Assembly: GCA_964020975.1 (NCBI GenBank)
Contig: CAXHWN010002730.1
Coordinates: 260,501-324,500 of the forward strand
Reading direction: 5' to 3'
DNA: 64,000 bases
Source of the DNA: Hermodice carunculata
Lineage: Eukaryota; Annelida; Polychaeta; Eunicida; Amphinomidae
Made by a program: the position numbers and the translations under genes. Positions 39,735-60,734 of this stretch are shown piece after piece. How positions within the stretch are numbered: the stretch's first letter is position 1; each line of letters begins with the position of its first letter. The notes beneath the pieces are model-generated. The model saw only the letters and a program-made list of their open reading frames with translations. It searched no databases and was not told the origin of the DNA.

Positions 39735-42700
39735 TGAAACTACAAGGTGCAAATTTCGACCTTCAACAAGGGTATAGCATCAGCATGCTGGTTGGTCTGT
39801 CCACAGCTATATGTGATCTACAAATTGAACTGGGACAGCTGAGACCTCCATCCCATTTCACACACACTAAGCTTTGCCTTGGATATGAAGTAATTGAGTG
39901 AGTTATTGTCAGTATAAACCACACAATGTGCTCCCAGCAGATATTCTCTGACTTCCTCCACCAAGGCCCACTTTCAGGTGAAAGATCTAAAGTCAGATCC
40001 TTTGGATAACCTCTAATCATTTTTTCATATTTTGGGATAGTCTGACACTTAAAGTACATCCTACCAAAAACTCAGATGTGTGAATAAAATTTATGTGAGA
40101 AAATTGAGCTCAAAACATTTGTTTACACCAAAAAGTTTAAGCAGTGCCTGGCATATGGGTTTGTTCACATGGGCATGATAAAGAACTAAGTCACTGTTTG
40201 CACAGTCATTAGTCCATGAGCCCTGCAGACAAACACAGCCATTGACAAGGGTCGCTCACAGGAAACCATTAGCCATGGAGGGAAGAATGGGCCAGTTCAG
40301 ACTTATAACTGTCGTTGTTCTGATTACTTTGAAATTTGCTATTGATGTAAAAACAAATTAGCACAAACCACCTACTGGTCCCCAAATATGGAAAGCTGCA
40401 CATGAACCCACACCCAAACAAGCCAAGTGCGGTGTTACCAAGTTAAGAAAGTTGAGATTTAAGTCACAAAATATACTTTTTAATGATAACATCACAGAGG
40501 TAAAGCCACAAGTTTATTTCCCACAATAATTAAACAAAACACAGGGCAGAAGAAGTGGGATCCTGGTGCTTCCAGTGCCTCCTCAATCTTAGGGAGAGGG
40601 TAAGCTTCCTTCCTAGTTTTCTGGTTCAAGGGCCTATAATCCATATATAACTGCACTTGATTATTCTTTTTCCTTACAAGTGCTGATATGAATGCCCAAG
40701 GGCTGTATCTCTTGCATATGATGCCTTGCATTAGCAAGTTTTCACAATGTTTCCTGTCTACTTTCTGCAGAAGAGGTTGGACTCAGTGATGGGGAATCCA
40801 GATAGGCTTATCTTTCACCAGATTTATCTTGTGTTTCAGGACAGGTAAGATGTCAAAAACCTTTGTATGGGCGATTTGAGATTATAATGGTTTTTACAGG
40901 ATGATGAATGTCCTTGCTATAAGTTCTCAAAATTTTAAGCTATGAACCAATGTAGAAATATGGAATAAATGAAAGAAAAAAAAAAAAAAACAAAAAAAAC
41001 AAAAAAAAAAAAAAAAAGGCATGCAGTCACATGAACTTTCATGTGTTGTTCTTTTGGTTTTCAGCCACCAAGTGGAACAATACCACCCGTCAATCATACT
41101 GAGCAGTCAGCAAAACGAGAGTGGCATCATGTCAGCACCGTAAAAATCAGGTGGCATGCCAAAAGTATGTTTGCGAGCAGGGAAAAGATGCAAACATGCT
41201 AACATATCATAGCCTTAGTGGTTTACTTACTAGATATCTTGCTTGTTTTGCACTCTAATGAAGGAAGACTTTAAATGTTCTGAGGGAGCAGGAATCATCA
41301 TATGATGTCCATTCAAAGACCATGCCCAAATGGATTACACCAGTTGGCCTGCACACCAAAGACAGGTGTGGAAAAAAACTGGCACTTAAGTCAACAATAC
41401 CCATATACATATTATTTTATCAAAACCCAGGGATGAGGAAATAAAAGTACAAATAAACACATTGAAACAAATAAACATAAACGTGAACATTAGGGAATAC
41501 ACACAAAACAGCAATACAAAACTCAGGTTGGAAAGCGAAATGAAACTCACTGAAAACATAACAACAAAATAATGACAAGCTAACTAAGTAAAGTGTACAG
41601 GCAAGTCTAACAAGCTGACTACACAAAGTATATAGGTACAAGTAAATATAATAAAACACTATCCCTAAAAACGGGATGAAGAGGTAGGGGGCGGAAGACC
41701 AAAACCAAACGACCACCTCCATGAAGTCATGCTTTGAAACCAAACCAGGCTCTTTTATTCATGTGATTTGCCAATAATTGATTGACAACCTCACTAAATG
41801 GTTAGCAGGGACAATGCTTACGATGTTTTGTTCAAATATCGGCTCAACTTAGCCAAACGGTATTGTTTCAGAGGACAGTGATCAAAATCAAAGGCCATTG
41901 AAGCTTGTTTTCTGAGAAAGGATAATTGGATGACAACCCCACATAAGAATGGTTATTCCAAGAAAATGGCTGGCTGAAATTTAATCTGGTTAGGGACTTT
42001 TGATTCTGTAATGTGTGAAGTGCAAAAACCATTCAGCGATTTTCAAAATTTTGCTTTACTCTTTTTCTATGAAATGAGGAAACTGAACATCTTGGAAATC
42101 AAAGGGAAGATTAAAATGTCAAACTTTCAGGATGGATAACAGAAAAACTAAACCAAACATGGAAAATAGTAGGTTTTTTTGGTGGCCAATATGTCAGGAT
42201 TAAAATTCAAGTATAATTATGAGTTTATCACAAATAATTGGTGACTTATATTGACATTTGTGGGGTGGCTGCTTTGAGGTAAAGTTTCAATTGTTTATTG
42301 AGCAATTAATATCACAGGTACCCAATGACAGGACAAATAACTGTTTTGGAGTATAACAACTACACACATATGTGATTTGTTATACTGATGCAAATACTTT
42401 TTCAGCTGGAATTGATTAAAGTGGGATTTATGTTTGGTATATTAGCTGTCCTCAATGGCGTCCATATATCCCAGGTCAGTGACACCTGTGCTGAAAACCT
42501 TGGAATGCTTGTCAAAAAGAGATTGCAAATTCTGATATTGGTCCTCAGAAATACTATCTTCATAGGGTTGCATTTTAGGTTCATGTGACATAGACATGCT
42601 ACAAACTATCTTTTGGTCATGCAGGATGACACTACACTGTCGCTTGAAATCGCCATCCACTATGTCTGCCCATTTTATCTCCACAATAATGGTTCTTGGT

Positions 42701-43720
42701 TGCAGTGATCTGGTCCCATGTTTGCAACACAAACACTCAGGTTTCCATGGTAAATTGGTGTCAGTGTATCAGGAATCTGACACCCTTTGGGAGATGATTT
42801 ATTAAAGCCCCTGCCTCCTGGACAAACACAATCCTCTCTTCCTTGCACATTATTCTAGTATATGGGACCATAGATGCAGATTTAGATGGTATCAAAACTG
42901 GTATCCTTCCTGCTACTCACACTATTCCATGCTGAGATTCAATATCCAAATGAGGAAGCACTGATTTACAAGCAGAAAGTTGAGTCTCCATCATTGGAAG
43001 TGTACATCCCCAGGTGGGGACATAAGGGTGTGAAGCCATTGCTTGCAAGTGTTTGCATAAGGCGCCAGGTACAGCAGTTCATGTACGTTCCTCAAGACTT
43101 TGCATCCAAGCAATCCATGAAGTCACTCTTTGCATTGGCAGAGTATTGGGTGAGCAGGATCCTGCACCACCAAAATTCCCATTGCATGCATATTAACCCT
43201 AGGAAATGATATATCCATCTCTATGTAACCCTTGTGTGATATTTTCCAACCATTGGCAACTGCTGTTTTGATGCCAGGGGTACCTGTAGTGCCTACTCCC
43301 TTTGGCAGCAAATGCTGCTAATAAAAGGAGTCTATGAGAGCCAAAACCTCGGACCCAGTGTCCAAAAGCCACCTAACGGGCACTCCATATAACATAACAA
43401 CTGACTCAGAACAAGGTCAACTACCTTAGGCATAAGATTTTTTTCTGCGCCTACAGTATCTCCACCCTGCTGCTTGGCTTGTAACAGTGGGCAGGTCTAG
43501 TTTGGTAAAACACTTTACTCAGCGGGGGCAACAAGAGCATCCTACCTCCCTGATGATCCATCACTTCCCTTCTTGGTTTTCTCTGCCACCATGTCCCCCA
43601 TTGTTTACATCTTGTCATCGTCTACGCCACAGCCTCTTTGACTTCTGCCTTTAAAAGTCTGTTATCCTGGGCTTGTAGGCAACCTCTGATGAAATGATCT
43701 AGGGACCCACAGTTATAACA
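39735..43720 (-). mobile_element. Ty3/Gypsy LTR retrotransposon fossil
   Basis: Old, heavily broken element. Parts recognisable on the minus strand, 5' to 3': a Gag zinc knuckle of the CX2CX4HX4C type (43679-43720), a protease-side region (about 42440-43310), the start of an RT domain with the Ty3/Gypsy DYRPLNQKTRKEAYPLP pattern (40492-40737), and an RNase H-like stretch (about 39735-40030). Integrase and LTRs were not found. Many breaks. Confidence 0.68.
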
Positions 43721-45005
43721 CACTGAGCTGTTGGCGGTCATTTGTTGAGCTTCCTGGGGGTCCTTCATCTCCTTGTGAAGTGTCTACATTTTGGCTTGTT
43801 GTTTCTTTAGTTGTTGTAGGATTTGAAGTCCTGTCTCATCTGCTTGGGGTTGTGTAGACATTTCCCATATACTGGCTTCATAAATATCTGGTTTGTTCGG
43901 GTTCCCTAATCACTTTAACTCTTTCACTACTGCATATCTCAGAACTCAGAACTCAGAAACGTTTTATTGGACCATGAAAAATCAAAATACAAGAAAATTA
44001 ATATCGGTACTGTACATTCATTAATAACAAAAGCTTATATGAGAAGTCTGGGAGGATGACCCCAGCTAAGGATTGAGATCCACTATCGCTGGGGCCACCT
44101 TTAACAGGTAACTAGTTTACAGCATCTTGCACATGGATTGCCCAACTGAAATAAAATAATCACTGAGCAGTCAAAACTTTGGGTGATAAGGAACAATAAA
44201 TACAATGCATTCTATCATCTGTTACATACATAGCAATCTGACAGGGTACAGAATTCCTTGTATTCCTTTGTGTAGATTTTTTTTATATAACTAGAAAAAC
44301 CGTGGTATGAATGGGAATAAATTTTGTCAGTTTTACAGGAAGGTGCAATGAGAAGTAAACTGGGGATGTAGTATCTAATGCAATCTTTTGATCTGGTTTT
44401 ATTGGGTATTGTGAGGGGAGGCATGATTCTGGTATGAAAGTAACAGGTATGAGTGGGTTGTTTAACTTGATAAATGCCTTTGAAATAATAAGAAAGTTTG
44501 TTATGTGAATATTTGTAGTAAAATTTAAGTGCTTTCAACTTTATCAAATCCTCTATTTTTAATACATTTGGGTGCTTAAGAAGTGGGGCAGTGTGTGCAT
44601 TATAATTAGCAATACAAGTTGTGCGGATAGCCTTTTTTGAAGCATATAAATACGCTCATATGAAAATCCCCATACAAGAATACCATTGTTTAAATGTGAT
44701 GAAAACAAGGAAGTACAAATATGCAAAAGGCCACATTTTGGTTCAACTTTGTTAATTTTCCTCAAGATCCCATTTACTATAGCAAGTTTATTTCCTATCT
44801 TACTAACATGAGCATGGCACTTTAGGTTTTCTTGAACTCGTAACCCCAGAAAGTCAAATTCTTCTGTCTTTGAAATTGGGATGTTGTCAATCGTTAAGGT
44901 TAAATCAAAATCCAGCTTTCGTTGTGGAAAATGAAAAATCATGAACTTTGTTTAACTTATATTTAAGGATAATTTGTTTGCAGCTAGCAAGTCATACACT
45001 TTATT

Positions 45006-45028
45006 GTATATATATATATATATATATG
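45006..45028 (+). repeat. Short (TA)n run at LINE border
   Basis: Marks the 3' end of the inserted LINE at 45.0-46.8 kb. Confidence 0.85.
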
Positions 45029-46800
45029 CACTTATTTTTCGTAGTCGCAGCACATGGAGTTACAATTGAGCAAAGAAAAAAAATCAAATAATAAAATAAC
45101 AAGTAGATAATGAAAAGTCAGTTCATACACTACAATTCACATTAATATCAAGACAATGCATATCCCAATCTTAATATTAATTTGTACATAAATAATCGAT
45201 CAGTTGAAGCACCTCTGTTTGGTTTAAATTACAGGCTATTCCTCCGTCACGTGCTTCACACAGCTCACGAATGAGCATCGCATGTGCCCACTGTTCAACA
45301 GATAATTCCTTCGTATACTGTACCTCTGTAATAAGTAGTTTAACGATGTGCCTACCGGCGATTGTGAACCCTTATGAATTATTTTGAGACAAAATCCAAC
45401 CAAGGGAATCTCACTTATATTTAGTTTGTGAATGAATTTAAAGAACCGTGAGTGTAACTGTACCTCAAATCACCTACTCCACATATCTCAGAGAGTAGTA
45501 CATAATGAGTTCTATAAGGCAACTTCCATATGTGGCATACTGATTTACGCCAAGCAATAAGCAATTTCTCTATTTCTGGACTAGTGTAGTCCCATAGCTG
45601 TGAACCGTAAAACCACATTGCATATGATTGAAGTAACTTGGATCATATTGATGAGAAAGCATGTCCAAACTGACTCATTATGATATTAACTTCCGAATAT
45701 AGTTTACTAACACATCGTTGTACATTGCATGATAACGAGTCTGCTCCCACACAGTTTCCTAAATGAATATATTCATCAACTTTTTCTATTACTCTTCCGT
45801 CCATTTTTAGTGTGTGACATGAATCGTCGTCTGGGAATGACAGCCATTTACTTTTAGAAGGATTAAACATCACATTAAATCCTTTCCCAAACTCTGAAGA
45901 AATGTCTATTAATCTCTTGAGAACTGTTATAGTAGGAGATAGTAATGCCAAATCATCGGCAAAGGCCAGCGAGCCCACGAACATATGCCCGATGTGGCAA
46001 CCAAAACTTGATTTTTTAGGTCTAGACATTAATTCATCAATATATATCCCAAAGAGGATAGGGGATAGAACCCCTCCTTGCTTGACGCCATTGCTTACGT
46101 CAAAGGGCTCGCTAAAGGTGTTTTCCCATACGACATTAACAGTTTGGTTTGTGTACATATTCAGGAGAAGACGTATAGTTAAAGGAGATATATTTCTTTT
46201 TACTAATAATCTAAAGAGTTACATATACTCCACCCTATCAAATGCTTTAGTTGCATCTAGAAAGGATATATTCATATTAGTATTCTTGGACATGTAATAA
46301 CTGACACATTCAGACAAGACGAATGTGCATTGGGTTGTTGAGGAGTTGCATTTGAACCCGAATTGTAGCTCTGACGTGCTTAATAGTTCAATGTTTTCAG
46401 CCATAATGATACAGTCCAATAACTTCCCAAAAATGCGGCTAAGTGCAATGCCACGATAATTGTCAGAATCACTTAATGACTTCCTCTCGTCTTTCGGAAT
46501 TGGATGTAACTTGATTTTCGTAAGCCCCGTGGGGGCAGTTCCATGTTACACCATGGTTGAGAAAAGAAGAGAGATATAGACATGTAAACTATTGTTGCCA
46601 TTGATAATGTGGTCAGCGTAAAAGCAGATCACCATCATGTTTACCTTTTCTCAACTTCAAGATACCACTTTTTATCTTATCCACTGATATGACACTTTCT
46701 TGACATGACTCACCAGAGAGAATAGCCTCTTCAAGATCAGTTTTTAACGTTTCCATTTCTTTTACGTCATATGGAACAGAATTATATAATTTGGCATATT
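45006..46800 (-). mobile_element. LINE RT fragment inserted in another LINE
   Basis: Minus-strand frames show LDATKAFDRVEYM (46219-46419), GVKQGGVLSPILFGIYIDEL and the catalytic FADD within SLAFADDLALL (45643-46158), and a C-terminal segment YGSQLWDYTSPEIEKLLIAW (45421-45618). This RT type is distinct from the CR1/L2-like copies around it; I cannot name the clade with confidence. The upstream part, KMETLKTDLEEA to LRKGKHDG at 46613-46800, is the pre-RT region, so the insert is 5'-truncated. The 3' end abuts an AT microsatellite at 45006-45028. Confidence 0.65.
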
Positions 46801-47827
46801 TATTTAGTTCAACATTGATATTTTCGGATGCATTTTGTGTATGTTTATTGTTTCCAAAAGGGAAAGCAAAGGAACATAAAGAGTTGAGTAATGTGGTGGC
46901 ATCTGCATAGAGGATTGAATCAAATTTTGATGAGGCAAAATGCATGTCGTTAGTGTAAATTTTGAATAGGAGAGGACTGAGTATTGATCCCTGTGGGACA
47001 CCTTTGTCATGGTATGTCTACCCAGTTTACCTCTGACCAATAAATTTCTAAGCATATTTTTCACTTTGTGGAATAATTTGATATCACATATTGTATCTAA
47101 AAAAGTTCTCATGGTAATTATTTCAACCTATCAGCACTAGCGACATAGATCATGTTTTTTTATTGGCAATGTTAATTCCAATGTAACAAGGTCACTTTCA
47201 AAGTCGAAGGTGAAAAATTGGCAGCTATCTTGGAGTCAAAGACCTATAAAACAAAATGCAAGGGATGTATTTTATGCTGCCATTTATTCCATCTAAAATT
47301 GATCAATTTTTCTTCCATTGAATCAATCATATAAATTTATTGTTAATACAATAAATAAAGGTAAACAATAATTTTCAAACATTGTTTTTTTTCACCTGTT
47401 TGCACAGGACTTTATGCCAACTTTTTCAGTTTATACAGGCAAGCTGCAGGTTAAACACTTCCCTCTCATACAAACCAACAGTTTAAATCTAAAAATGATT
47501 GAAAACAAATTCATTTGATATCTTATTCAAACTACTCACATACATCATGCATTTTCAAGTAAGGTTAGTTTCAGGGTTGGAAGTCAAATTGTCATTTTAA
47601 AGATAAAGTATTACATAATTTGGCAGCTATCTTGGAATTTGACTACAGTTACATCCTGCAGACTGGGGACAATTAGACTACTTTAGCTTCCTATGGTGAA
47701 AGAATTAAACTTCTTTCCCTTTACTGCAAGCAGTTCAGAGATGGCCACTCTAAATTTAAACACTACAACTCCCTCTTCATGTGTTGATATCTTACCCGCT
47801 GTGTCAGTTAGTCTTCAAAGTCTTGTC

Positions 47828-48118
47828 TCACCAGTAAAATTGTTCAAAAAGATTGAGCAGAGCTCTCTTATCCCCCAAAACAGTCTTGATAACTTTGAAA
47901 ATTTTGTCTGAATCATCACTCACTTCGACTGGCCTATGCCTATCAATCACCCACTCATTGACATCCAGATACTCCTTCCCATGGGCCAACACCCTGAACA
48001 TGGGTAGTTTCCAGGCCCAAGAGACATATACAGTGGGAGTAGGTGATCTGCTCCCCTGTAAATGCTCAAGAGCAGCTTTAGCAGCTGCTAAGCTGGTGGT
48101 TAGTCCAGCCAAGTACAA
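47828..48118 (-). mobile_element. Possible Gag-like fragment of an LTR element
   Basis: A 96-residue frame with the patterns YLDVNEWV and IFKVIKTVLGDKRALLNLFE resembles the capsid region of Ty3/Gypsy and PNMA-type Gag proteins. It lies on the same strand and on the expected 5' side of the Gypsy fossil at 39.7-43.7 kb, separated by LINE insertions. It may be part of the same fossil. The similarity is weak and judged by eye. Confidence 0.3.
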
Positions 48119-48119
48119 A

Positions 48120-49735
48120 TCATAAAAAAGCCTCTAAATATAAAGAATAAAGGTGACTATCGTTATATTTTCCAAAGTCAAAGCCCTCACAGAAGTCACA
48201 GCTAGTTCACAAAGGAATCATTCAAGAATCTTTAGGTAACAGCTTCCAATGTGGATTTCTAATGGTCTTCGGCTTAAACTGCATCAGCTGCTGAAGCAGC
48301 TGGGGACAGTCTAACAGCTGAATCTGTGTACCGTGTATTTAGGTTAGACCAGTGAAGAAGCGTTAGAAAGCAACTAAGGCAGTAGCCAGTAAAACTAGTT
48401 TCACCTGGAGCACATGTACAGACGCTCTGCATACACAATAAGCCAGAATAGGTGCCAGGTTTGGTAAAAATGACACGGATGGAAGGATTCTTAGCCAGGG
48501 TACCCATCCCCATGTAAAAAGCCACTCTGAGTTAGACCTATGACAGCAAGTTAGACCAGGCCACTAGAGAGAAGTGGGATGACTATGGTAAAGGAATGGT
48601 CCAAGTTGAAGACAGAGCTGGTTCTAGCCTCAATAGCAGGCTATCCAGATGAGATCAGGTTTTGGCCTCATTCTGGTAAAATTACTGTGTTTTTGGCTAG
48701 AACTATGATCCCAAACAATACCAGGAAAAGATTCCCAAGAATAGAGCCCATTTAGTGTTGCTGTCTTGCATTTCCTTCATTGCTAGGGATTTGGAATGTT
48801 TTCTGCCACCAGATCAGCTGATCTGGAGTGGGAGGCAGACCACACTGTTTTGGTAGCTCTTGATGCCTACTTGGATGCCTTCTCCTCCATTATTCAAATA
48901 ACCTCTCACTGGTTGGGAGTGCAGGAGGCACAGCAAGAACAGGATTGCTCTTGGGAACATGACATTTCTACTTCACAGCGACAGTCTATCGGAGATGTGT
49001 GTCCCAAAGACGCCCATTTAATCACCCAACCAAACTTGGGGCCAACATGTTTATATAAAAAGAGTGGCAATATGACTGTGTCCAAAAACGTCCACCAGAA
49101 AAGACATAAGACATAATCTCAAACATGTTAGCTGGGCACCAGAGACTTACTTCTTGGAGATGATGAGTCCTTGAAGGGATTATCCATAGGGAATGTGGCA
49201 AAAATTGATGATGTATTCTCCATTTACCATATGAAAAAGGTCTTGTGTTTAAACTGTGCAAAGGAGCAAACTCTTAATCGTTTCAGATCCTAAGTTGTAG
49301 ACTAGATCAACATCTTTCTTGTGACCCACACCAATCATTTTTCCTTGAAAATAATTGCATGTTGGGGCTCGAATATAAGATCCCTTTAAAAGGAATTTGA
49401 GTCTGGACTTTGTGATATTAGACATAGAACAAGATATGTTTGACAGGATTATACCAGATGTAATTTTGGGCACTCTTCATCAATTTGCACATTATAATCT
49501 TAAAATATATCTCAAAACTAAGAACCCTGAAACGTGTTTTTTTACAACAAATATTACCAAATCTATAGTAAGTCCATGTTACAGATACAAAATGAAAAGC
49601 CAATCACAAAAGTAAAATAAGGTTACCCACCCACAGAGTTGTCTGGATAACCTCTGCTTAGCATTTACTATCAGCTATCACAGAGGCCACCTCAAGAAAA
49701 TGTCAGTTTACAGCCCAAGTGTCAGATAATAGTAA
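48120..49735. other. No gene recognised
   Basis: Frames near 48274-48525 (minus) and 48796-49116 (plus) exceed 80 codons but show no domain and overlap no splice pattern I could support. Confidence 0.4.
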
Positions 49736-49739
49736 GACT

Positions 49740-52110
49740 CCTAGTATTGATAAATAAACATCTTTAATAGACATACTATGCAGCAAATTTAAATATTGTT
49801 ACATGCAAAACAATCTGGTATGGAACATTAATTTTGATACTGCGTTATGCAAAAGAACCTTATGTAGAAACAAAACCCAGTATACGAATATGTGAATATT
49901 TTATTTTTGACACATGGAATAGTATTATTGAGCAAAGATGATGTATAATACCGAATACAGTGTTTAAATCTAGACTTTGGAGGAATGGGTAAATGGGAGA
50001 ACTCCCTGCCAAGAGTTTGGTAAGAATAAGTACATGTAATTGGCAAAGTTTCAAAGTCATTTAAGTTCAAACTTCATTTTTCTGTATTTGTTATAGAATT
50101 TGAGGGCTTTGAGTTCAAGTAAATCACAAACCTCTAAAATATTCAGGTGTTTGAAAAGAGGATCAGCAAAACATATCTTGGTTTGCAAATAAGGTATATT
50201 GCCCTTTCTTGTAATGTTAAAGAGTGTTCTTCACTAAAGCTTTATACCAAAACACAATAATTTAGATGTGATAAAAATAAGGAACTGCATATAAGTAACA
50301 ATGTTGTAGGAGGTATATACATATTTGCTAATGCATTTCAAAATTCGTATTGATTTGGGTATTTTATTTTCGATTTTAGTCACATGAGCATTCCAATTTA
50401 TATTTTCTTGTACACATATACCAAGGAAATCAAAAACATTGGTTTTCAAACTAAGAATATTGATTAACTTTGGGACAAAATTGACCATTTGGTCAGGAAA
50501 ATGCAATAACATGTACTTCGTCTTTACTCTATTTCGGGATTATTCGTTGAATGCTTACCAGTTGTAAATTTGTTGTTATTCGGAGTTTGTCAAAGTTGAT
50601 GCATTCTCTGTTGCATAAGGAGTAGAGGCAACCAACATAGTGAGTTGACAAGTGTATTCTCTTCACAATACAGTAAATGATACAAATTTTGAAGAAGCTT
50701 TGTCTTCAGAATTCCTGTATATAATCAAATGTAGAGACCCAATGACTGTCCCAATTGGTTAAACAGTTGAGCAAATGTTATAGGAAACATATTTTATCCT
50801 ATTTGAGAGATTGTCTTCAGACCAGTTTAGTGCAGTGCTAGCTAAACCATAATGGTTTAGTGTATGTAACAGTATCTGATTTTTTAGAGTGTCAAAGCTT
50901 TTTGATTGGTCCGAATAAAATGCCGTGTTTGTAGCTTTCCAAAGTCAAGAAAACTTGTATTTCGATCTATGAATTCTCTAGCTTCAGTTTCTGTTCAGTT
51001 TTTTTAAGCCATCTTGACTACAAGAAAATAATGAATTTGAGGTAAAGTAATCAATAGGTTTTTTATACACAACTTGTGACAAAAATGATATTACAGGGAG
51101 CAGACAAACAAGAGGTTGGTCTGTAGTTTTCAAAAATTGGTTCATTATCCTTTTTATTCAGAAGTATAATCTTTGCAATTTTCAAATTATCTTGGAAAAT
51201 TCCAGTGCTGAGAGACTGGTTTTACAATTAAAGCAAGTGGTTGTGTGATTGAGGGCATTGTGCCCTTCAGTAGCGTCATTGATATGTTATCAATTATCGT
51301 GCCCTATGCTAGTTTAGGTTTAAAATCTTGCATTAAATTGGAAATCATATATGTATCCACGAAAGGGACAGAAAAGTTGCATTCAGTATGATCATTAAAA
51401 TAAAAGGTAACGAGCACGGGCATTCGTATAATCTATTTTTGCAGCGAGTTTAGGGACCATTTTGTGAAAAACATTAAAAAGATTTGTTATGGTCTCATTG
51501 ATTGTTTGACTGGTAGAAGTAAGAAAGAAAGAAAGAAAGGACAATTTTTTATTTTGCTTTTGTTTACATTTAAAATGGATTTAATTGTATCCCATGTCTC
51601 TTTGTTATTATTTTGATCCTGTTCAAATTGCGAGTAATAGTAATTTTGGTTAGGGTCGTTATGTTTTTGTCTAGTGTTTGTTGTGTATATCGAGATTTTG
51701 TTTGAAATATTGCATTGATATTTTCTTGAGAAGTACTTTATATTTTTATTAAACAGTTTATCACGAAAGAGGGGAATTCATTAAACCAATAGTGATCGAA
51801 GGTGAATTTTTGTGGTTATATTTATTGAATTTCAGGGTTAATTTATTGGAAGATGTTTATTCTTAGCACTTTTTGCAATCTTTTTGAACTTGGCATAATT
51901 TACATTTGGATCAGATTGAATACTGGTGTTAAGACTCTGCATTTCATAGGTATTTTTAATATCATTATAGACGCATAGCAGAGAATTTGTGTCATATGTT
52001 TCAACAGTAACAAACTTTGCTGGACCTTCTACTTTCATATTCAAATTAAAAAGGTGAAAATCAGAAGATTGTCACATAAGTCAGTACATGTCATTTGAGA
52101 TGTACGAGAT
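49740..52110 (-). mobile_element. Decayed CR1/L2-like LINE
   Basis: Minus-strand frames: YYYSQFEQDQNNNKETWDTI (about 51600), NYRPTS (about 51110), KYMLLHFPDQMVNFVP, FDFLGICVQENINWNAHV (50234-50512) and SRFKHCIRYY, IFTYSYTGFCFYIR (49828-50070). These match, in order, the 44.2-44.9 kb LINE copy, so they are the same family. The RT catalytic region is badly eroded. No intact ORF over 100 codons remains. The 5' limit near 52.1 kb is approximate. Confidence 0.6.
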
Positions 52111-52114
52111 CTAT

Positions 52115-53580
52115 GGGGATTTGGTCAATTATGGTTGCACGTCGTTCTCTTAGTCTGATTGGGAGAGTTACCTTTAGGTACCAATCATTACAAAACATAA
52201 AAATTCTGAGTAGTTTTGTTTGGTAAACTGGAACCTCGTTAATCTGAACACATTTGTACCCCAGTGGACTGTTCAGATTAATGAAGCATCTGGATTACTG
52301 AATCACTTTTATTTGAAATGAACAATTCTGTTTCAGGAGAGGTGTTCAGATTAATGAGTCATACGAATTGAGGAGGTCCATGTTAATAAGGCTACACTGC
52401 ATTCGTTTGCCACGAATCCAGTTGGAAATCACCGAGTACAAATTTATCAGCAGCTTCAAGTAAAAGGGGTTTTTGTTATAGGAGTAAGGTCATTAATGAA
52501 ACAGTTTAAATCGGTTGATTAAAGAATGTTGTCTAGTTAATTTAATAGTAGCAATTATGTGACATTGTCACTTCTTCCACTTAAGTGTCGCTTACATGAA
52601 GACAGTGTTACATCCTATCGACAAAATCCATGTTAAGTGCTTTATATTTCAGCGTTTTAGCTGGATCTCCAATTGCAATCAACCATAAACACAGAGTACA
52701 AATGGAAAGAGCAAGCAACCATATACTGAGCTTAAATATCTTTATTTGACATTTTCGTATCTATACAACAAGTCAAGTTTTGGCTCTTGGTCTTTTTCTG
52801 AAACAAAAATCAGCCAGAATAGATTAGGAAATCTTCAATCATATATTTGCATGATGTTTGGTGACCCTACATGTACTTAAAGCGTCATATGGAAATATTT
52901 TCAGTACAAATGGTCATTAAAGGTGGAGGCACATAGCTTCTTTGCAATTTTCCTCATGTGGCAATTTTGATGTTATTTCTCAAATTGCTTTTCAGCAGAC
53001 CTTTCACAAAAAGGTTTGTAAATTAGAAAGGTTTCCTTACGTTTTCCTATTCTTACTATTATTTAAAGGTCGTTTACTTAATTTCACTGCAAGAGTGTGT
53101 TTTTTCTTTCCTCTGGTAGCTAGTGGGTGAGTTTTTCCTTTCCTCTGGGAGCTAAAGTAAACGTGCAGACACAAGCCCCTTGGCTTTTTCTGGAAGCAAT
53201 ACACAGTTAAACCCGCTCATAGTCCCACCTGTGCTATGGGCCCACAAGTCCCAGGCACTAATGCAAGACCGCCAGTGTAGTTTAATCACTTTTTACCTGT
53301 CTTTAGGGCCCATCTGCTTGACGCACCCAGCACCCCCCCACCCGCTTATTCAGTGCCCTGCAAATCCATTAAATATATACTGGACACTCAGCATCTTCCT
53401 TTAGGCATTGTCTATTAATGCTATGACACAGTTTTTCTAATAAATTGGTTGTTGAAGGACAAATTCAATGCAAGTTTTTTTTTGGAATAAAGATACGATT
53501 AATAAACAAAGGCTATTTTCATTTCTCTACATATATGGTAATACACTGTGATGAAAACATATTTAAAGACTGCCTTTCTC
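52115..53580. other. No gene recognised; possible old MITE at 52.2-52.4 kb
   Basis: ACCTCGTTAATCTGAACAC at about 52232 and GGTCCATGTTAATAAGGCTA at about 52376 are partly inverted copies, reminiscent of Tigger/Jerky ends, but the match is poor. Confidence 0.3.
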
Positions 53581-53584
53581 CTGT

Positions 53585-53590
53585 TTTATT
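53585..53590 (-). promoter_or_regulatory. Poly(A) signal AATAAA of the crystallin gene
   Basis: TTTATT on the plus strand, read as AATAAA on the minus strand, lies 120 bp downstream of the exon 5 stop codon (TAG at 53711-53713). It is the first such hexamer after the stop and fits a short 3'UTR. A second minus-strand AATAAA at 57881-57886, just after exon 3, could serve a short alternative transcript ending in intron 3. Confidence 0.5.
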
Positions 53591-53710
53591 AGCATGTGCT
53601 AGAAGAGCGTCTTAAGGGCCAATCTGTTGCGAAGGACCAAATATCACATCATAAAAACCTGTTCATTTGACCCAATTAAAATCACATGTATTGACTGCAT
53701 CACATATAGA

Positions 53711-60734
<7,024 letters not shown>

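Larger units (their letters stand above)
43961..47115 (-). mobile_element. CR1/L2-like LINE split by another LINE
   Basis: Minus strand: KGVPQGSILSPLLFKIYTND and the region around LYADATTLLNS (about 46850-47010) start an RT. It resumes at 44985-44215 with ANKLSLN, FMIFHFPQRKLDFD, FDFLGLRVQENL, then NYNAHTAPLL, KALKFYYKYSHNKLS and HSYHGFSSYIKK. The 3'UTR runs to about 43961. Sequence from about 45006 to 46800 is a different LINE inserted between these halves. The words at the two borders (TTTATT at 45000-45005 and TTTATTT near 46799) may be a short target duplication. Decayed, with several frame breaks. Confidence 0.68.

Noticed and set aside
48796-49116. Plus-strand 106-codon frame
   Set aside because: No domain, no splice context, and composition gives no support for coding.
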